A DNA stretch of 64,000 nt, taken from the NCBI GenBank assembly GCA_016841725.1, contig JAENYP010000002.1, positions 94,767 to 158,766 of the forward strand, written 5' to 3'. Under the pieces are notes generated by a model. It made no database searches, was not told the DNA's origin, and was given only the letters and a program-made list of their open reading frames with translations. This DNA is from Thermincola carboxydiphila. Lineage in GTDB: Bacteria > Bacillota > Thermincolia > Thermincolales > UBA2595. The position numbers and the translations under genes are program-made. Positions 9,075-17,332 of the stretch are shown here, in pieces; the first letter of the stretch is position 1, and the number at the start of each line of letters is the position of its first letter.

Positions 9075-9908
9075 CTATTCAAATATCTCCCTGATAAAAT
9101 TTGGCAGAGCGAAACATGCCTGATGGATTTCTTTATTGTAGTATTTCAGGTTCATCTCCTGTAACCTGTCCGGGTCAGGTGTGACGGTAAGCGGGTCATA
9201 TTTCTTGCTGCCACAGGTAAAGGTCCAGAAACCACCGATATATGTTGCGATAGCTGTAAGGTACGTCCTTGTTATGGGAAAAATGTCCTTGATGGTCCTA
9301 TGGACACCTGAAAGGAGTTCCCTGTTAAAAACAGGTGACTCGGTCTGAGCTATAAGTATGCCGTCCTCCTTTAAAGCCTTGTACACATCTGTGTAAAATT
9401 CCTTCCCGAAAAGCCCGATTGCAGGACCAATGGGGTCTGATGAGTCTACCAAGATAACATCATAGTAGTTTTCTTTTCCTTTAACAAATTCAAGTCCGTC
9501 CTCAACGAATATCCTTACTTTCCTGTCACTAAGAGCACAGCTTATTTCAGGCAGGTATTTCCGGGATGCCCAGATTACCTTCTCATCAATTTCAACAAGG
9601 TCTGCCTGGGTAACAGACTGATACCTAACCGCTTCCCTGACAGTACCCCCGTCCCCTCCTCCGATAACCAGTACTTTTTGGGGATTAGGGTGAGCCATCA
9701 TGCCCGGATGGGCTATCATTTCATGGTAAATAAATTCATCTTTTTCTGTTGTCTGTATAATACCGTCAAGAACCAGGGCTCTGCCAAACTCCAGAGTATC
9801 AATAACAGCCAGGTCCTGGTAATCAGTCCTTTCAGTATAAACTGTTTCACTAAATTTCCACGTTACTGAGTATCCGTCAGTGTGTTTTTCATTTAACAAG
9901 AATTCCAT
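9075..9908 (-). CDS. speE: Polyamine aminopropyltransferase (spermidine synthase)
   Basis: Transfers an aminopropyl group from decarboxylated S-adenosylmethionine to putrescine, giving spermidine and methylthioadenosine. It is 277 residues with the nucleotide-binding GGGDGG at 83-88, Asp155 and Asp158 in the VDSSDP motif, and a YHEM segment near 61. The ATG at 9908 is preceded by GGAGG. It is monocistronic, with a hairpin terminator after the stop. No speD is present in the window. The methylthioadenosine by-product can be salvaged by mtnP/mtnA or deaminated by mtaD, encoded about 26 kb away. Confidence 0.95.
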   Translation of the reverse strand: MEFLLNEKHTDGYSVTWKFSETVYTERTDYQDLAVIDTLEFGRALVLDGIIQTTEKDEFIYHEMIAHPGMMAHPNPQKVLVIGGGDGGTVREAVRYQSVTQADLVEIDEKVIWASRKYLPEISCALSDRKVRIFVEDGLEFVKGKENYYDVILVDSSDPIGPAIGLFGKEFYTDVYKALKEDGILIAQTESPVFNRELLSGVHRTIKDIFPITRTYLTAIATYIGGFWTFTCGSKKYDPLTVTPDPDRLQEMNLKYYNKEIHQACFALPNFIREIFE

Positions 9909-10010
9909 AATCTCTGCTTCGAAACCTCCTCTGAATAGTGTCTGTAAGTTATTCTAGTCAAAATTAAGGAAATCCTGCATCAAATCCATATTTTAAGTTG
10001 TTTGCCGGTA

Positions 10011-11753
10011 TTACTCTTCAAGGAGGTGATATTTTTCAAGTTTCTGGTATAGGCCAGCCCTGGAAATACCCAGGGTCTTGGCAGCTTTAACCTTATTGCC
10101 TCCTGTCCTTTGCAGGGCCTGAATCAATGCATTGCGTTCCGTATCCTCCAAAATGGTTTTAAGTGATATCCTGTCATTTATCTGAAGCTGTGCCTGTGAC
10201 ATCTTTTTAAGGTATACCGGGAGGTGGTGAGGCTGGATTATCTGGTCTTCGATGACATTAAAAATCCGTTCCATAACACTGTCCATTTCTCTAACATTAC
10301 CTGGCCAGGTGTGTTTAATAAAAATGTTGTATACTTCAGAGGAAATCCCGATAACCTTCTTACCATACTCGTTGTTATATTTTTCAATCATAAAATTTAT
10401 TAATGGTTCAAGGTCTTCACGCCTGTCACGCAGCGGAGGGATGTAAAAAGTAAGGACATTAAGCCTGTAATAAAGATCCTCACGAAACAGGTTCTGCTTA
10501 ACCATCTCATCAAGGTTCTGTTTTGTAGCAGCGATAATCCTTACATCAACAATTTTTGTGCGCTCATCCCCAATTCTTTTAATCTCCCTGGTCTGCATTA
10601 CATTCATAATTTTGGCCTGCAGAGAAGGAGAAACAGCCCCGATATCATCGATAAATATTGTTCCCTGGTCTGCCAATTCAAATTTACCAATCTGCCCATG
10701 TCTCAGTGTTCCACTAACGGTCCTTTCAGCTAAACCGAATAATTCAGCATCAATAAGGTTTTCAGGGACTGCCGAACAGTTCACCCTGACAAAGGGACCA
10801 TGTTTCCTGGAACTTTCCAGGTGGATAGCGTGGGCAAAAAGTTCCCTTCCGGTACCGGATTCACCCCGCAGCAATATTGTTGAATCTCCGTTGGCTACTT
10901 TTTTTATGGTTTCTTTAAGCTGTAAAATCACCTGGCTCTTTCCGACAATGTTTTCTACCTTATATTTGGCGCCAGATACTTTTTCAAGCTGATCTTTATA
11001 GTATTCCAGTTTGCTTTTAAGAGTATTTACCTGGTTAACAAGCAAATCCATTTCATACACAGGTTTGAACCTTAGCTTGCCAACAGCCCCGGACAATTCG
11101 TTTTCATGAAATATGGGAATTATAGAAACAATGACATCACTGCCTTTTATCTGAATAGGCTCTGCCAGTTGATGTTCCCCGCTATCAAGGACTCTTTTGA
11201 TCTGGAGTTCGGGGAGCACTACCGAAATATCTTTACTCATAACTTTTTCTTTATTAAGTCTTAAAAAGCTGCAGAAGGCTTCATTACATATCTCAATATG
11301 GCCATCCTTGTCGGTCACCACTATACCCTCATGGGCATTACTAAGAACAGTCTCCAGTATCCCTCTGGACTCTTTTACCGATACCATTTCATCAATGATT
11401 TCCTGAAAGGCATTCATATCCTCAAGCACTGCAACAGCCCCAACAACCTCTCCGTCCTTTATGATAGGAGTGGAATTAGCAATACATTCCCGGCCATTAA
11501 TGGTAACTTTCTGTCCGGTTGCGGGTATTCCGGCATGCAGGACAACGGGAAGACATGATTCAGGCATTATTTCCTGTATATGCATCCCTCCTACATCCTT
11601 TAACAGCCGGAAAATTTCCCTGGCGGGTTTATTAAATACTACTATATATCCGTCTTTGTCCACAGCTATAATTCCATTATAGGCAGAGTCCAGTATGGAA
11701 CTGAGGCTGTACTCCCAGTTCAGGTTATTGTCAACTCTTCTTGATAATATCAT
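10011..11753 (-). CDS. PAS-domain AAA+ regulator, sigma-54-activator-like with degenerate motifs
   Basis: A 580-residue regulator with two PAS-type sensor domains (about 12-115 and 130-235), a short coiled region, an AAA+ domain (265-500) and a C-terminal Fis-type helix-turn-helix (536-575). The architecture is that of sigma-54 enhancer-binding proteins. Three hallmark motifs are altered. Walker A is GESGTGRE (297-304), with Arg where the catalytic Lys belongs. The GAFTGA loop that contacts sigma-54 is replaced by AERTVSGTLRHG (about 342-353). Walker B reads FIDD instead of FLDE. The sensor-II-side FREDLYYRLN segment is intact. It may bind DNA without acting as a normal sigma-54 activator, as TyrR does. 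Confidence 0.88.
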   Translation of the reverse strand: MILSRRVDNNLNWEYSLSSILDSAYNGIIAVDKDGYIVVFNKPAREIFRLLKDVGGMHIQEIMPESCLPVVLHAGIPATGQKVTINGRECIANSTPIIKDGEVVGAVAVLEDMNAFQEIIDEMVSVKESRGILETVLSNAHEGIVVTDKDGHIEICNEAFCSFLRLNKEKVMSKDISVVLPELQIKRVLDSGEHQLAEPIQIKGSDVIVSIIPIFHENELSGAVGKLRFKPVYEMDLLVNQVNTLKSKLEYYKDQLEKVSGAKYKVENIVGKSQVILQLKETIKKVANGDSTILLRGESGTGRELFAHAIHLESSRKHGPFVRVNCSAVPENLIDAELFGLAERTVSGTLRHGQIGKFELADQGTIFIDDIGAVSPSLQAKIMNVMQTREIKRIGDERTKIVDVRIIAATKQNLDEMVKQNLFREDLYYRLNVLTFYIPPLRDRREDLEPLINFMIEKYNNEYGKKVIGISSEVYNIFIKHTWPGNVREMDSVMERIFNVIEDQIIQPHHLPVYLKKMSQAQLQINDRISLKTILEDTERNALIQALQRTGGNKVKAAKTLGISRAGLYQKLEKYHLLEE

Positions 11754-12029
11754 TTATTCACACCCCATGACAAGTTACAGTCCTCTTCAGTTTTTATTGT
11801 ATCTTATCATTGGGATATTGACTTTAGTTTTTCCTGCAATGGTCGGTTTTGAAAGGTAAACGGGTTCCTGCGGCACTAAATAGTTGTTTTTTTGAGCTAA
11901 ATGGTTCCAGCAATATTTCGTAAGAATATTTCCTTTTGAATAGCGGAACAATTATGGTATCAGAGGCATTAAAACAAAATGAAGGGGGAATAGAAGCTGC
12001 CCGGTAAAATACTCGCTTTTCTACTGCTC

Positions 12030-12254
12030 TTGTTTGGCGTCGGAGTCACACTGTCTGTGCTATATGATACATTACTTGCCATACTGAATCTGTCGGCCCA
12101 GAAAAAGCAGGAACAGCAATTTAATGGAAACCAATTGAACCGGCTGCATAATAATCTGAAGCTGTATAATAAGTCAGAGGGAAATCATAAATCAGGTAAC
12201 GAAATAGATTCCGAAACAGACTGGAATCAGGAAAACCAAGAAAAAAAACGGTGA
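12030..12254 (+). CDS. Small membrane-anchored protein of unknown function
   Basis: No family recognised. From TTG 12030 the product is 74 residues: a hydrophobic N terminus (FGVGVTLSVLYDTLLAIL), then a polar, Asn/Glu/Lys-rich tail. The open frame extends back to 11994 and adds PGKILAFLLLL, which would complete the membrane segment. A GGGGG site (11983-11987) is well spaced for a non-standard CTG at 11997, so the true start may lie there. It is convergent with yifB, whose stop is 12 nt from this one. The product could be a small anchored protein, or the frame may be untranslated. Confidence 0.4.
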   Translation: MFGVGVTLSVLYDTLLAILNLSAQKKQEQQFNGNQLNRLHNNLKLYNKSEGNHKSGNEIDSETDWNQENQEKKR

Positions 12255-12265
12255 CTTAACTGAGA

Positions 12266-13813
12266 TTAACATAACCCGGGTTGATGCCTACGGTCACCAC
12301 TCCTGTACTGAATTGCCTCCGCAATGTGTTTTTCACGGATTTTTTCACTCTTATCCAGGTCAGCTATGGTTCTGGCGACCTTTAATATTTTCTTATAAGC
12401 CCTGGCGCTTAACTGCAGGTTTTCAAAGGCGCTCTTCATAAGCTCCGCAGTTTTATCATCAATTTGACAGTACTTTCTAATTTCCTGGCCACCCATCTGT
12501 GAATTTGACTGGATGCCGGTTCTTGTAAAACGTTTCTGCTGGAGCTGCCTGGCTCTCTCTACCCTAAGGCGGATTTGTGCGGAAGTTTCATTCTTGTTTG
12601 TCTCCTGAAGTTCGCGATAATGAATTCTGGGAACCTCGATATGGATATCCATTCTGTCAATCAAAGGGCCGGAAATCCTGTGCTTGTACCGGCTAACCTG
12701 AATCGGAGTGCAGATACACTGTGTCGAAGTATCTCCGAGATAACCACAGGGGCATGGATTCATTGAGGCCACAACCATCATTTGGGCCGGGTACTCGATA
12801 CTGCCGTGCACCCTGGATATACATACTTTCCCATCCTCCATCGGCTGTCTCAGGGACTCCAGAGTATCCCTGGCAAACTCTGGCAGCTCATCAAGATAAA
12901 GTATCCCAAAATGGGCCAGGCTGATCTCACCCGGTCTGGGACTGTTCCCTCCGCCAATCATCCCTGACCTGGAGACATTGTGATGAGGTGACCTGAAAGG
13001 CCTGCCGGTTAGCAGCGGCTGGTTTCCTTTTAACAATCCGGCCACACTATATACTTTGGTTACTTCGAGGGCCTCCTGCAGAGTCATTTGTGGTACAATC
13101 TGACGCAGCCTTCTGGCCATCATTGTTTTCCCGGACCCCGGAGGTCCGGTCATCAGAATGTTATGTCCCCCTGCAGCGGCAACCTCCAGGGCTCTCTTAA
13201 CCCGGTACTGTCCGTTAACGTCAGCCATATCTTCAGAACAGGCAGCACACCCGCTTTTCATCATTTCTTTTATATTGATTTCATGGGCATTTATTGATAT
13301 TCTCCCATCAAGAAAAGCCGCAGCCTGAGCCAGACCGGTAACAGGCAGTATCCTTGCCCCGGTAACCAGGGCCGCCTCGTCTGCATTATCAACAGGGACG
13401 ATTATCTCCCGAAAACAGGTTTTTTCAACAACACCCATAACTGATGGCAGGATACCGGTTACCCCCCTGGCTGAGCCATCCAGTGAGAGTTCTCCAAGAA
13501 AGACGTGTTTTCCATAGTTATTATTCACCAACTGTCCGGAGGCAGCAAGGATGCCTACAGCAATGGGAAGGTCAAAAACAGCGCCTTCCTTCTTCGTATC
13601 AGCCGGAGCCAGGTTTACGGTAATCCTTCCCAGAGGGTACTCCATTCCTGAATTTCGAATCGCAGCCCTGACCCGTTCCCTTGATTCCTTTACGGCGGTG
13701 TCAGGAAGGCCAACGATCTCCAGGCCGGGCAATCCGGTAGTGATATCCACTTCAACATCGACAGGATATCCGTCAAGTCCTTTCAGGGCAAAACTCTTAA
13801 CGACTGCTAGCAA
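12266..13813 (-). CDS. yifB: YifB/ComM family Mg-chelatase-like AAA ATPase
   Basis: Homologue of ComM/YifB; in transformable bacteria ComM is a helicase that promotes branch migration during DNA uptake. It has 515 residues: an N-terminal Lon-like ChlI domain (about 1-170), then an AAA+ Mg-chelatase domain with Walker A GPPGSGKT at 223-230, Walker B LYLDELPEF, and a C-terminal lid domain. A CxxC pair near 189-192 and CPCGYLGD-type cysteines are also present. It follows yraN at 12 nt on the same strand, an adjacency that is common. Confidence 0.93.
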   Translation of the reverse strand: MLAVVKSFALKGLDGYPVDVEVDITTGLPGLEIVGLPDTAVKESRERVRAAIRNSGMEYPLGRITVNLAPADTKKEGAVFDLPIAVGILAASGQLVNNNYGKHVFLGELSLDGSARGVTGILPSVMGVVEKTCFREIIVPVDNADEAALVTGARILPVTGLAQAAAFLDGRISINAHEINIKEMMKSGCAACSEDMADVNGQYRVKRALEVAAAGGHNILMTGPPGSGKTMMARRLRQIVPQMTLQEALEVTKVYSVAGLLKGNQPLLTGRPFRSPHHNVSRSGMIGGGNSPRPGEISLAHFGILYLDELPEFARDTLESLRQPMEDGKVCISRVHGSIEYPAQMMVVASMNPCPCGYLGDTSTQCICTPIQVSRYKHRISGPLIDRMDIHIEVPRIHYRELQETNKNETSAQIRLRVERARQLQQKRFTRTGIQSNSQMGGQEIRKYCQIDDKTAELMKSAFENLQLSARAYKKILKVARTIADLDKSEKIREKHIAEAIQYRSGDRRHQPGLC

Positions 13814-13825
13814 TATTCCTCCTCC

Positions 13826-14224
13826 TCAAAAACAGTTCTCCAATACCCGGACCGATTCCGGCCTATTAGTTTCATCAAGCCTGATGGCATATACATCAAA
13901 TCTCAAGATTCGCGGCAAATTGTGGTTTTTAGCCAGATAGTACTCTGCCAGCAGCCTTAATCTCCTCTGTTTCCTATAATCAACAGATTCCTCCGGAAAA
14001 CCGCAGCGCCTGTTCCGGCGCGTTTTTACCTCAACAAAAATAACGGTATCCCCCATTCTGGCAATCACATCTATTTCCCCATATCTGCATCGGAAATTCC
14101 TTTCAAGAATTACATAGCCACGGTCCTTCAGGACACCGGCTGCTATGTCTTCTCCGATGACTCCAATTTCTCTTTTGCTGAAGCCTGTCAAATTAAACAC
14201 CTCAGAAATATTATACCATGCCAT
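13826..14224 (-). CDS. yraN: YraN family protein (UPF0102, endonuclease-like fold)
   Basis: A 132-residue member of the UPF0102 family, related by fold to Holliday-junction resolvases and PD-(D/E)xK nucleases. Visible motifs are GEDIAAGVL near residue 24, the YGEIDVIA signature with the Glu-Asp pair (about 49-52) and FVEVKTR (about 63-69). Activity is unproven for most members. It lies upstream of yifB in a two-gene unit after the nuo terminator. Confidence 0.9.
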   Translation of the reverse strand: MAWYNISEVFNLTGFSKREIGVIGEDIAAGVLKDRGYVILERNFRCRYGEIDVIARMGDTVIFVEVKTRRNRRCGFPEESVDYRKQRRLRLLAEYYLAKNHNLPRILRFDVYAIRLDETNRPESVRVLENCF

Positions 14225-14263
14225 TGGTTTCCTTTGTAACCATTTTTTTACTTATATGGTCCT

Positions 14264-14297
14264 AAAAAAAGAAACCTGATTGCTCAGGTTTCTTTTT
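14264..14297 (-). terminator. Terminator at the end of the nuo operon
   Basis: GAAACCTGA and TCAGGTTTC make a perfect 9-bp stem with a 4-nt loop. Seven A on one side and five T on the other let it work in both directions. It lies 55 nt after the nuoN stop. Confidence 0.85.
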
Positions 14298-14351
14298 GAC
14301 TGTTTATCTTTTCAGTTTATCTTTTCAGTTTCTTTTTTCCGTTTCTCTGTT

Positions 14352-15779
14352 TTAGAAGAACAGTGAATTAGCTGCAAGGTTTGCCAGCACTGACAGCGGC
14401 TGTGGATAAACACCAAGGAACACGGTGACTATCATGGTAATCAGCAGAACGGCTTTTGCCCCTGCCGGAACCACAATCGGGCTGTCATCTACAGGATCAG
14501 CCATATACATTACTTTGGCAACTGAAAGATAGTAGTAAACTGACGCCATACTCATCAACAGACCGATAATGACCAACCAGAGGTAGCCTTGGTCTACGAT
14601 GGATGAGAACAGATAAAACTTACCGGCAAAACCTGCCAGAGGAGGAATACCTGCCATTGAGAGCAGACAAACCGTCAGTACTGCGGCCAGCAGTGGTGAC
14701 CGCCGGGCCAGGCCTGCATAGTCCCTGATCTCATCACTGCCGGTGTTTGCGGAAAAGTTCATAACCACGGTAAATGCTCCAATAGTCGCAAACACATACA
14801 ACATGCCATAGAAGGCTACACCCCTTACTCCTGCCGCATTGGCTGCGATTACACCGGTCATGATGTAACCTGCCTGGGCAATACTGGAGTAAGCAAGCAT
14901 TCTCTTAATGTTTGTCTGTGGAATAGCGACCAGGTTACCAATGATTATGGTCAGAGCGGCCAGAGCTGCAAAGAGCATCTTCCACTGAAGACTGTAATCA
15001 GGGAAAGCAATCATGAACACCCTGATAAGAGCCGCAAATGCCGCTGCTTTGGAACCTACGGCAAGAAATGCGGTAACAGGTGTGGGGGCACCCTCATATA
15101 CATCAGGAGACCACATTTGAAACGGCACTGCAGAAATTTTAAAACCGAAACCGGCCACCAGGAAGACCATACCAACTACCATAGCCGGTGACAGGCTTCC
15201 CATTTCCGCAAGTTTCACAGCAACTTCTGAAATAACCGTTGTCCCTGTCATCCCGTATACGAGGCTTAAACCATAAAGCAGAATACCTGAGGACATTGCT
15301 CCGAGAATCAGGTATTTGATACCGGCTTCAGCAGATTTGCTGTCATTTTTCTTAAACCCGGTAAGAATATAGAAGGAGATGGTCATTGTTTCCAAGCCAA
15401 GGTACAGTGTGATAAATTCACCCGCAGATGACAGAACCATCATCCCTAAAGCTGCAAAAACCGTCATCACGAAAAACTCGCCATAATTTGTGCCCATTTT
15501 CTTTACATACAGTGTTGCCGCAAGGGTAACCAGCACAGCGGCAACAAGGATCAGCTGTTTGAAGAATATCGAAAAATCATCGACATAGTACATACCTTCA
15601 AATGCCGTGGCATTTATACCATAGTACCCAAAACTCACGAACAGGATAATTGCCAGGCCTATAGTTACCAGATATCCCAGTCCAAATCGCTGTTCCCTGG
15701 GAATCAGCAGACCGATAACCAGTACCCCAATCGCCAGAAGGACAGTTGCAATTTCAATAGTCAGCAAAGACAGATCCAT
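14352..15779 (-). CDS. nuoN: NADH-quinone oxidoreductase-like subunit N
   Basis: Membrane antiporter-like subunit of complex I, 475 residues with about 14 hydrophobic helices. The proton-antiporter core shows LETMTISFYILTGF and a KYLILGAMSSGILLYG segment with the conserved lysine. The start codon overlaps the nuoM stop by one base (TAATG). It is the last gene of the 11-gene operon and is followed by a terminator. Confidence 0.95.
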   Translation of the reverse strand: MDLSLLTIEIATVLLAIGVLVIGLLIPREQRFGLGYLVTIGLAIILFVSFGYYGINATAFEGMYYVDDFSIFFKQLILVAAVLVTLAATLYVKKMGTNYGEFFVMTVFAALGMMVLSSAGEFITLYLGLETMTISFYILTGFKKNDSKSAEAGIKYLILGAMSSGILLYGLSLVYGMTGTTVISEVAVKLAEMGSLSPAMVVGMVFLVAGFGFKISAVPFQMWSPDVYEGAPTPVTAFLAVGSKAAAFAALIRVFMIAFPDYSLQWKMLFAALAALTIIIGNLVAIPQTNIKRMLAYSSIAQAGYIMTGVIAANAAGVRGVAFYGMLYVFATIGAFTVVMNFSANTGSDEIRDYAGLARRSPLLAAVLTVCLLSMAGIPPLAGFAGKFYLFSSIVDQGYLWLVIIGLLMSMASVYYYLSVAKVMYMADPVDDSPIVVPAGAKAVLLITMIVTVFLGVYPQPLSVLANLAANSLFF

Positions 15780-17332
15780 TAGATACTCCCTCCCATCTGA
15801 GCTGCAGCGGTTGTGGCCTGAACCAGTTTAGCCGCAATAGGCTGCACTCCGGAATCTACCATATCCATGAGCAAGGAGGGGAATACACCAAAGGCGACGA
15901 TGAATACAATTAAGACTACAACCGGAATCCAGTATGAGCCTTTGATATCCTCTACATGATCCCACTCTTCCTTACGGGGTCCAAACAATACATTGGCAAC
16001 CATCCGCAAAACATAGACAGCACCGAGAACCACACCGGTCAGGGCTATTATTGCCGGAATCTGGAGTGATGGTTCCTTAAATGCGCCCACAAAAGTCGTA
16101 AACTCAGGCACAAAGCTTACCAGGCCCGGCAGACCGGCTGATGCCATAGCAGCAACAACAAAACCGACAGCCGCAACCGGCATCTGGTGGGCTAACCCGC
16201 CCAGGTCAGGAATATACCTGCTCTTGGTTGCTGCATAAATGTAACCAACCATAGAGAAGAAGAGTGCTGACATTACACCATGGGCAAACATGTTGGCAAC
16301 AGCGCCGTTAAGACCGATGATGTTCATTGATGCCACCCCGATGAGAACAAAGCCCATGTGGCTTACACTGGAATAACCGACAACATACTTCATGTCTTTC
16401 TGGGCCAGGCAGATTAGCGCGGCATAGACCACGTTAGCAACTGCAAATATCGCTATCAGCGGAGCCCAAAACTTTGCTCCAACCGGCAGGATAAACAGGC
16501 CAATCCGGATCAGACCATAACCACCAATCTTTTTCAGTACACCGGCGTGAATCATGGAAACCGCAGTAGGCGCTCCGGCATATCCGTCAGGTGACCAGGA
16601 GTGGAACGGGAACATTGACAGCAGGCAGGTAAAGCCGAATGCCATCATCCCGAACACTACAATCTGGAATTGAGTTGAAAAATCAATTGTTGCCAGTTTG
16701 GCAATGTCAAATGTCGGAGTGCCGAGAATTCCGGCTGCCTCCTTGTACATCCATATCATGGCTGCGAGGAGGAAGGCACTTCCTATCAGCAGGTAGATGG
16801 TCAGCTTCATACCTGCATATTCCTTGGTAACATCCTTTGTCTTACTTCCACTACCCCAGATAATAACCATGATGTAAATGGGGATTACAACTACTTCGTA
16901 GAAGAGGAAGAAGATAAACAGGTCACGGGCTATAAATGTGCCCATAACCCCGGTGATCAGGATCAGGAGCAGGATGTAAAATTCTTTGGCACGCTTTTCC
17001 ACACTCCAGGAACGTGAAAATACTGATGTAAAACCTATAATGTTTGTCAAGAGCAGCATCGGCAGGCTGAACCCGTCAACACCCAGGGAGTAAATGACTC
17101 CAAGGTCAGCAACCCAGGGAATGTCTTCGGTAAAAGCAAAACCGCCTATTCCAGTCTTCACATATTGGGTATAGTACACGATGTATAGAATAATGGTTAG
17201 AACCAGGGAGATGAAGGTGGTAATACCGGCTACTGCTTTAATGATCTTGGATTCTTCCTTGGGTATAAAGACACTGATTAAGGCCCCAATGATTGGTGAC
17301 AGCAAAATAGCAGTCAGTACGGGAAAACCCAT
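15779..17332 (-). CDS. nuoM: NADH-quinone oxidoreductase-like subunit M
   Basis: Antiporter-like membrane subunit, 517 residues. It carries the family glutamate in the FFLFYEVVVIPIY helix and the FPFHSWSPDGYAGAPT motif in the middle. TAATG overlaps couple it to nuoL upstream and nuoN downstream, suggesting equal synthesis of the three pump subunits. Confidence 0.95.
   Translation of the reverse strand: MGFPVLTAILLSPIIGALISVFIPKEESKIIKAVAGITTFISLVLTIILYIVYYTQYVKTGIGGFAFTEDIPWVADLGVIYSLGVDGFSLPMLLLTNIIGFTSVFSRSWSVEKRAKEFYILLLILITGVMGTFIARDLFIFFLFYEVVVIPIYIMVIIWGSGSKTKDVTKEYAGMKLTIYLLIGSAFLLAAMIWMYKEAAGILGTPTFDIAKLATIDFSTQFQIVVFGMMAFGFTCLLSMFPFHSWSPDGYAGAPTAVSMIHAGVLKKIGGYGLIRIGLFILPVGAKFWAPLIAIFAVANVVYAALICLAQKDMKYVVGYSSVSHMGFVLIGVASMNIIGLNGAVANMFAHGVMSALFFSMVGYIYAATKSRYIPDLGGLAHQMPVAAVGFVVAAMASAGLPGLVSFVPEFTTFVGAFKEPSLQIPAIIALTGVVLGAVYVLRMVANVLFGPRKEEWDHVEDIKGSYWIPVVVLIVFIVAFGVFPSLLMDMVDSGVQPIAAKLVQATTAAAQMGGSI

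Noticed and set aside
11754-12000. Sigma-54 promoter near the AAA+ regulator
   Set aside because: I looked for TGGCAC-N5-TTGCA-like spacing in the intergenic region and found only poor partial matches.
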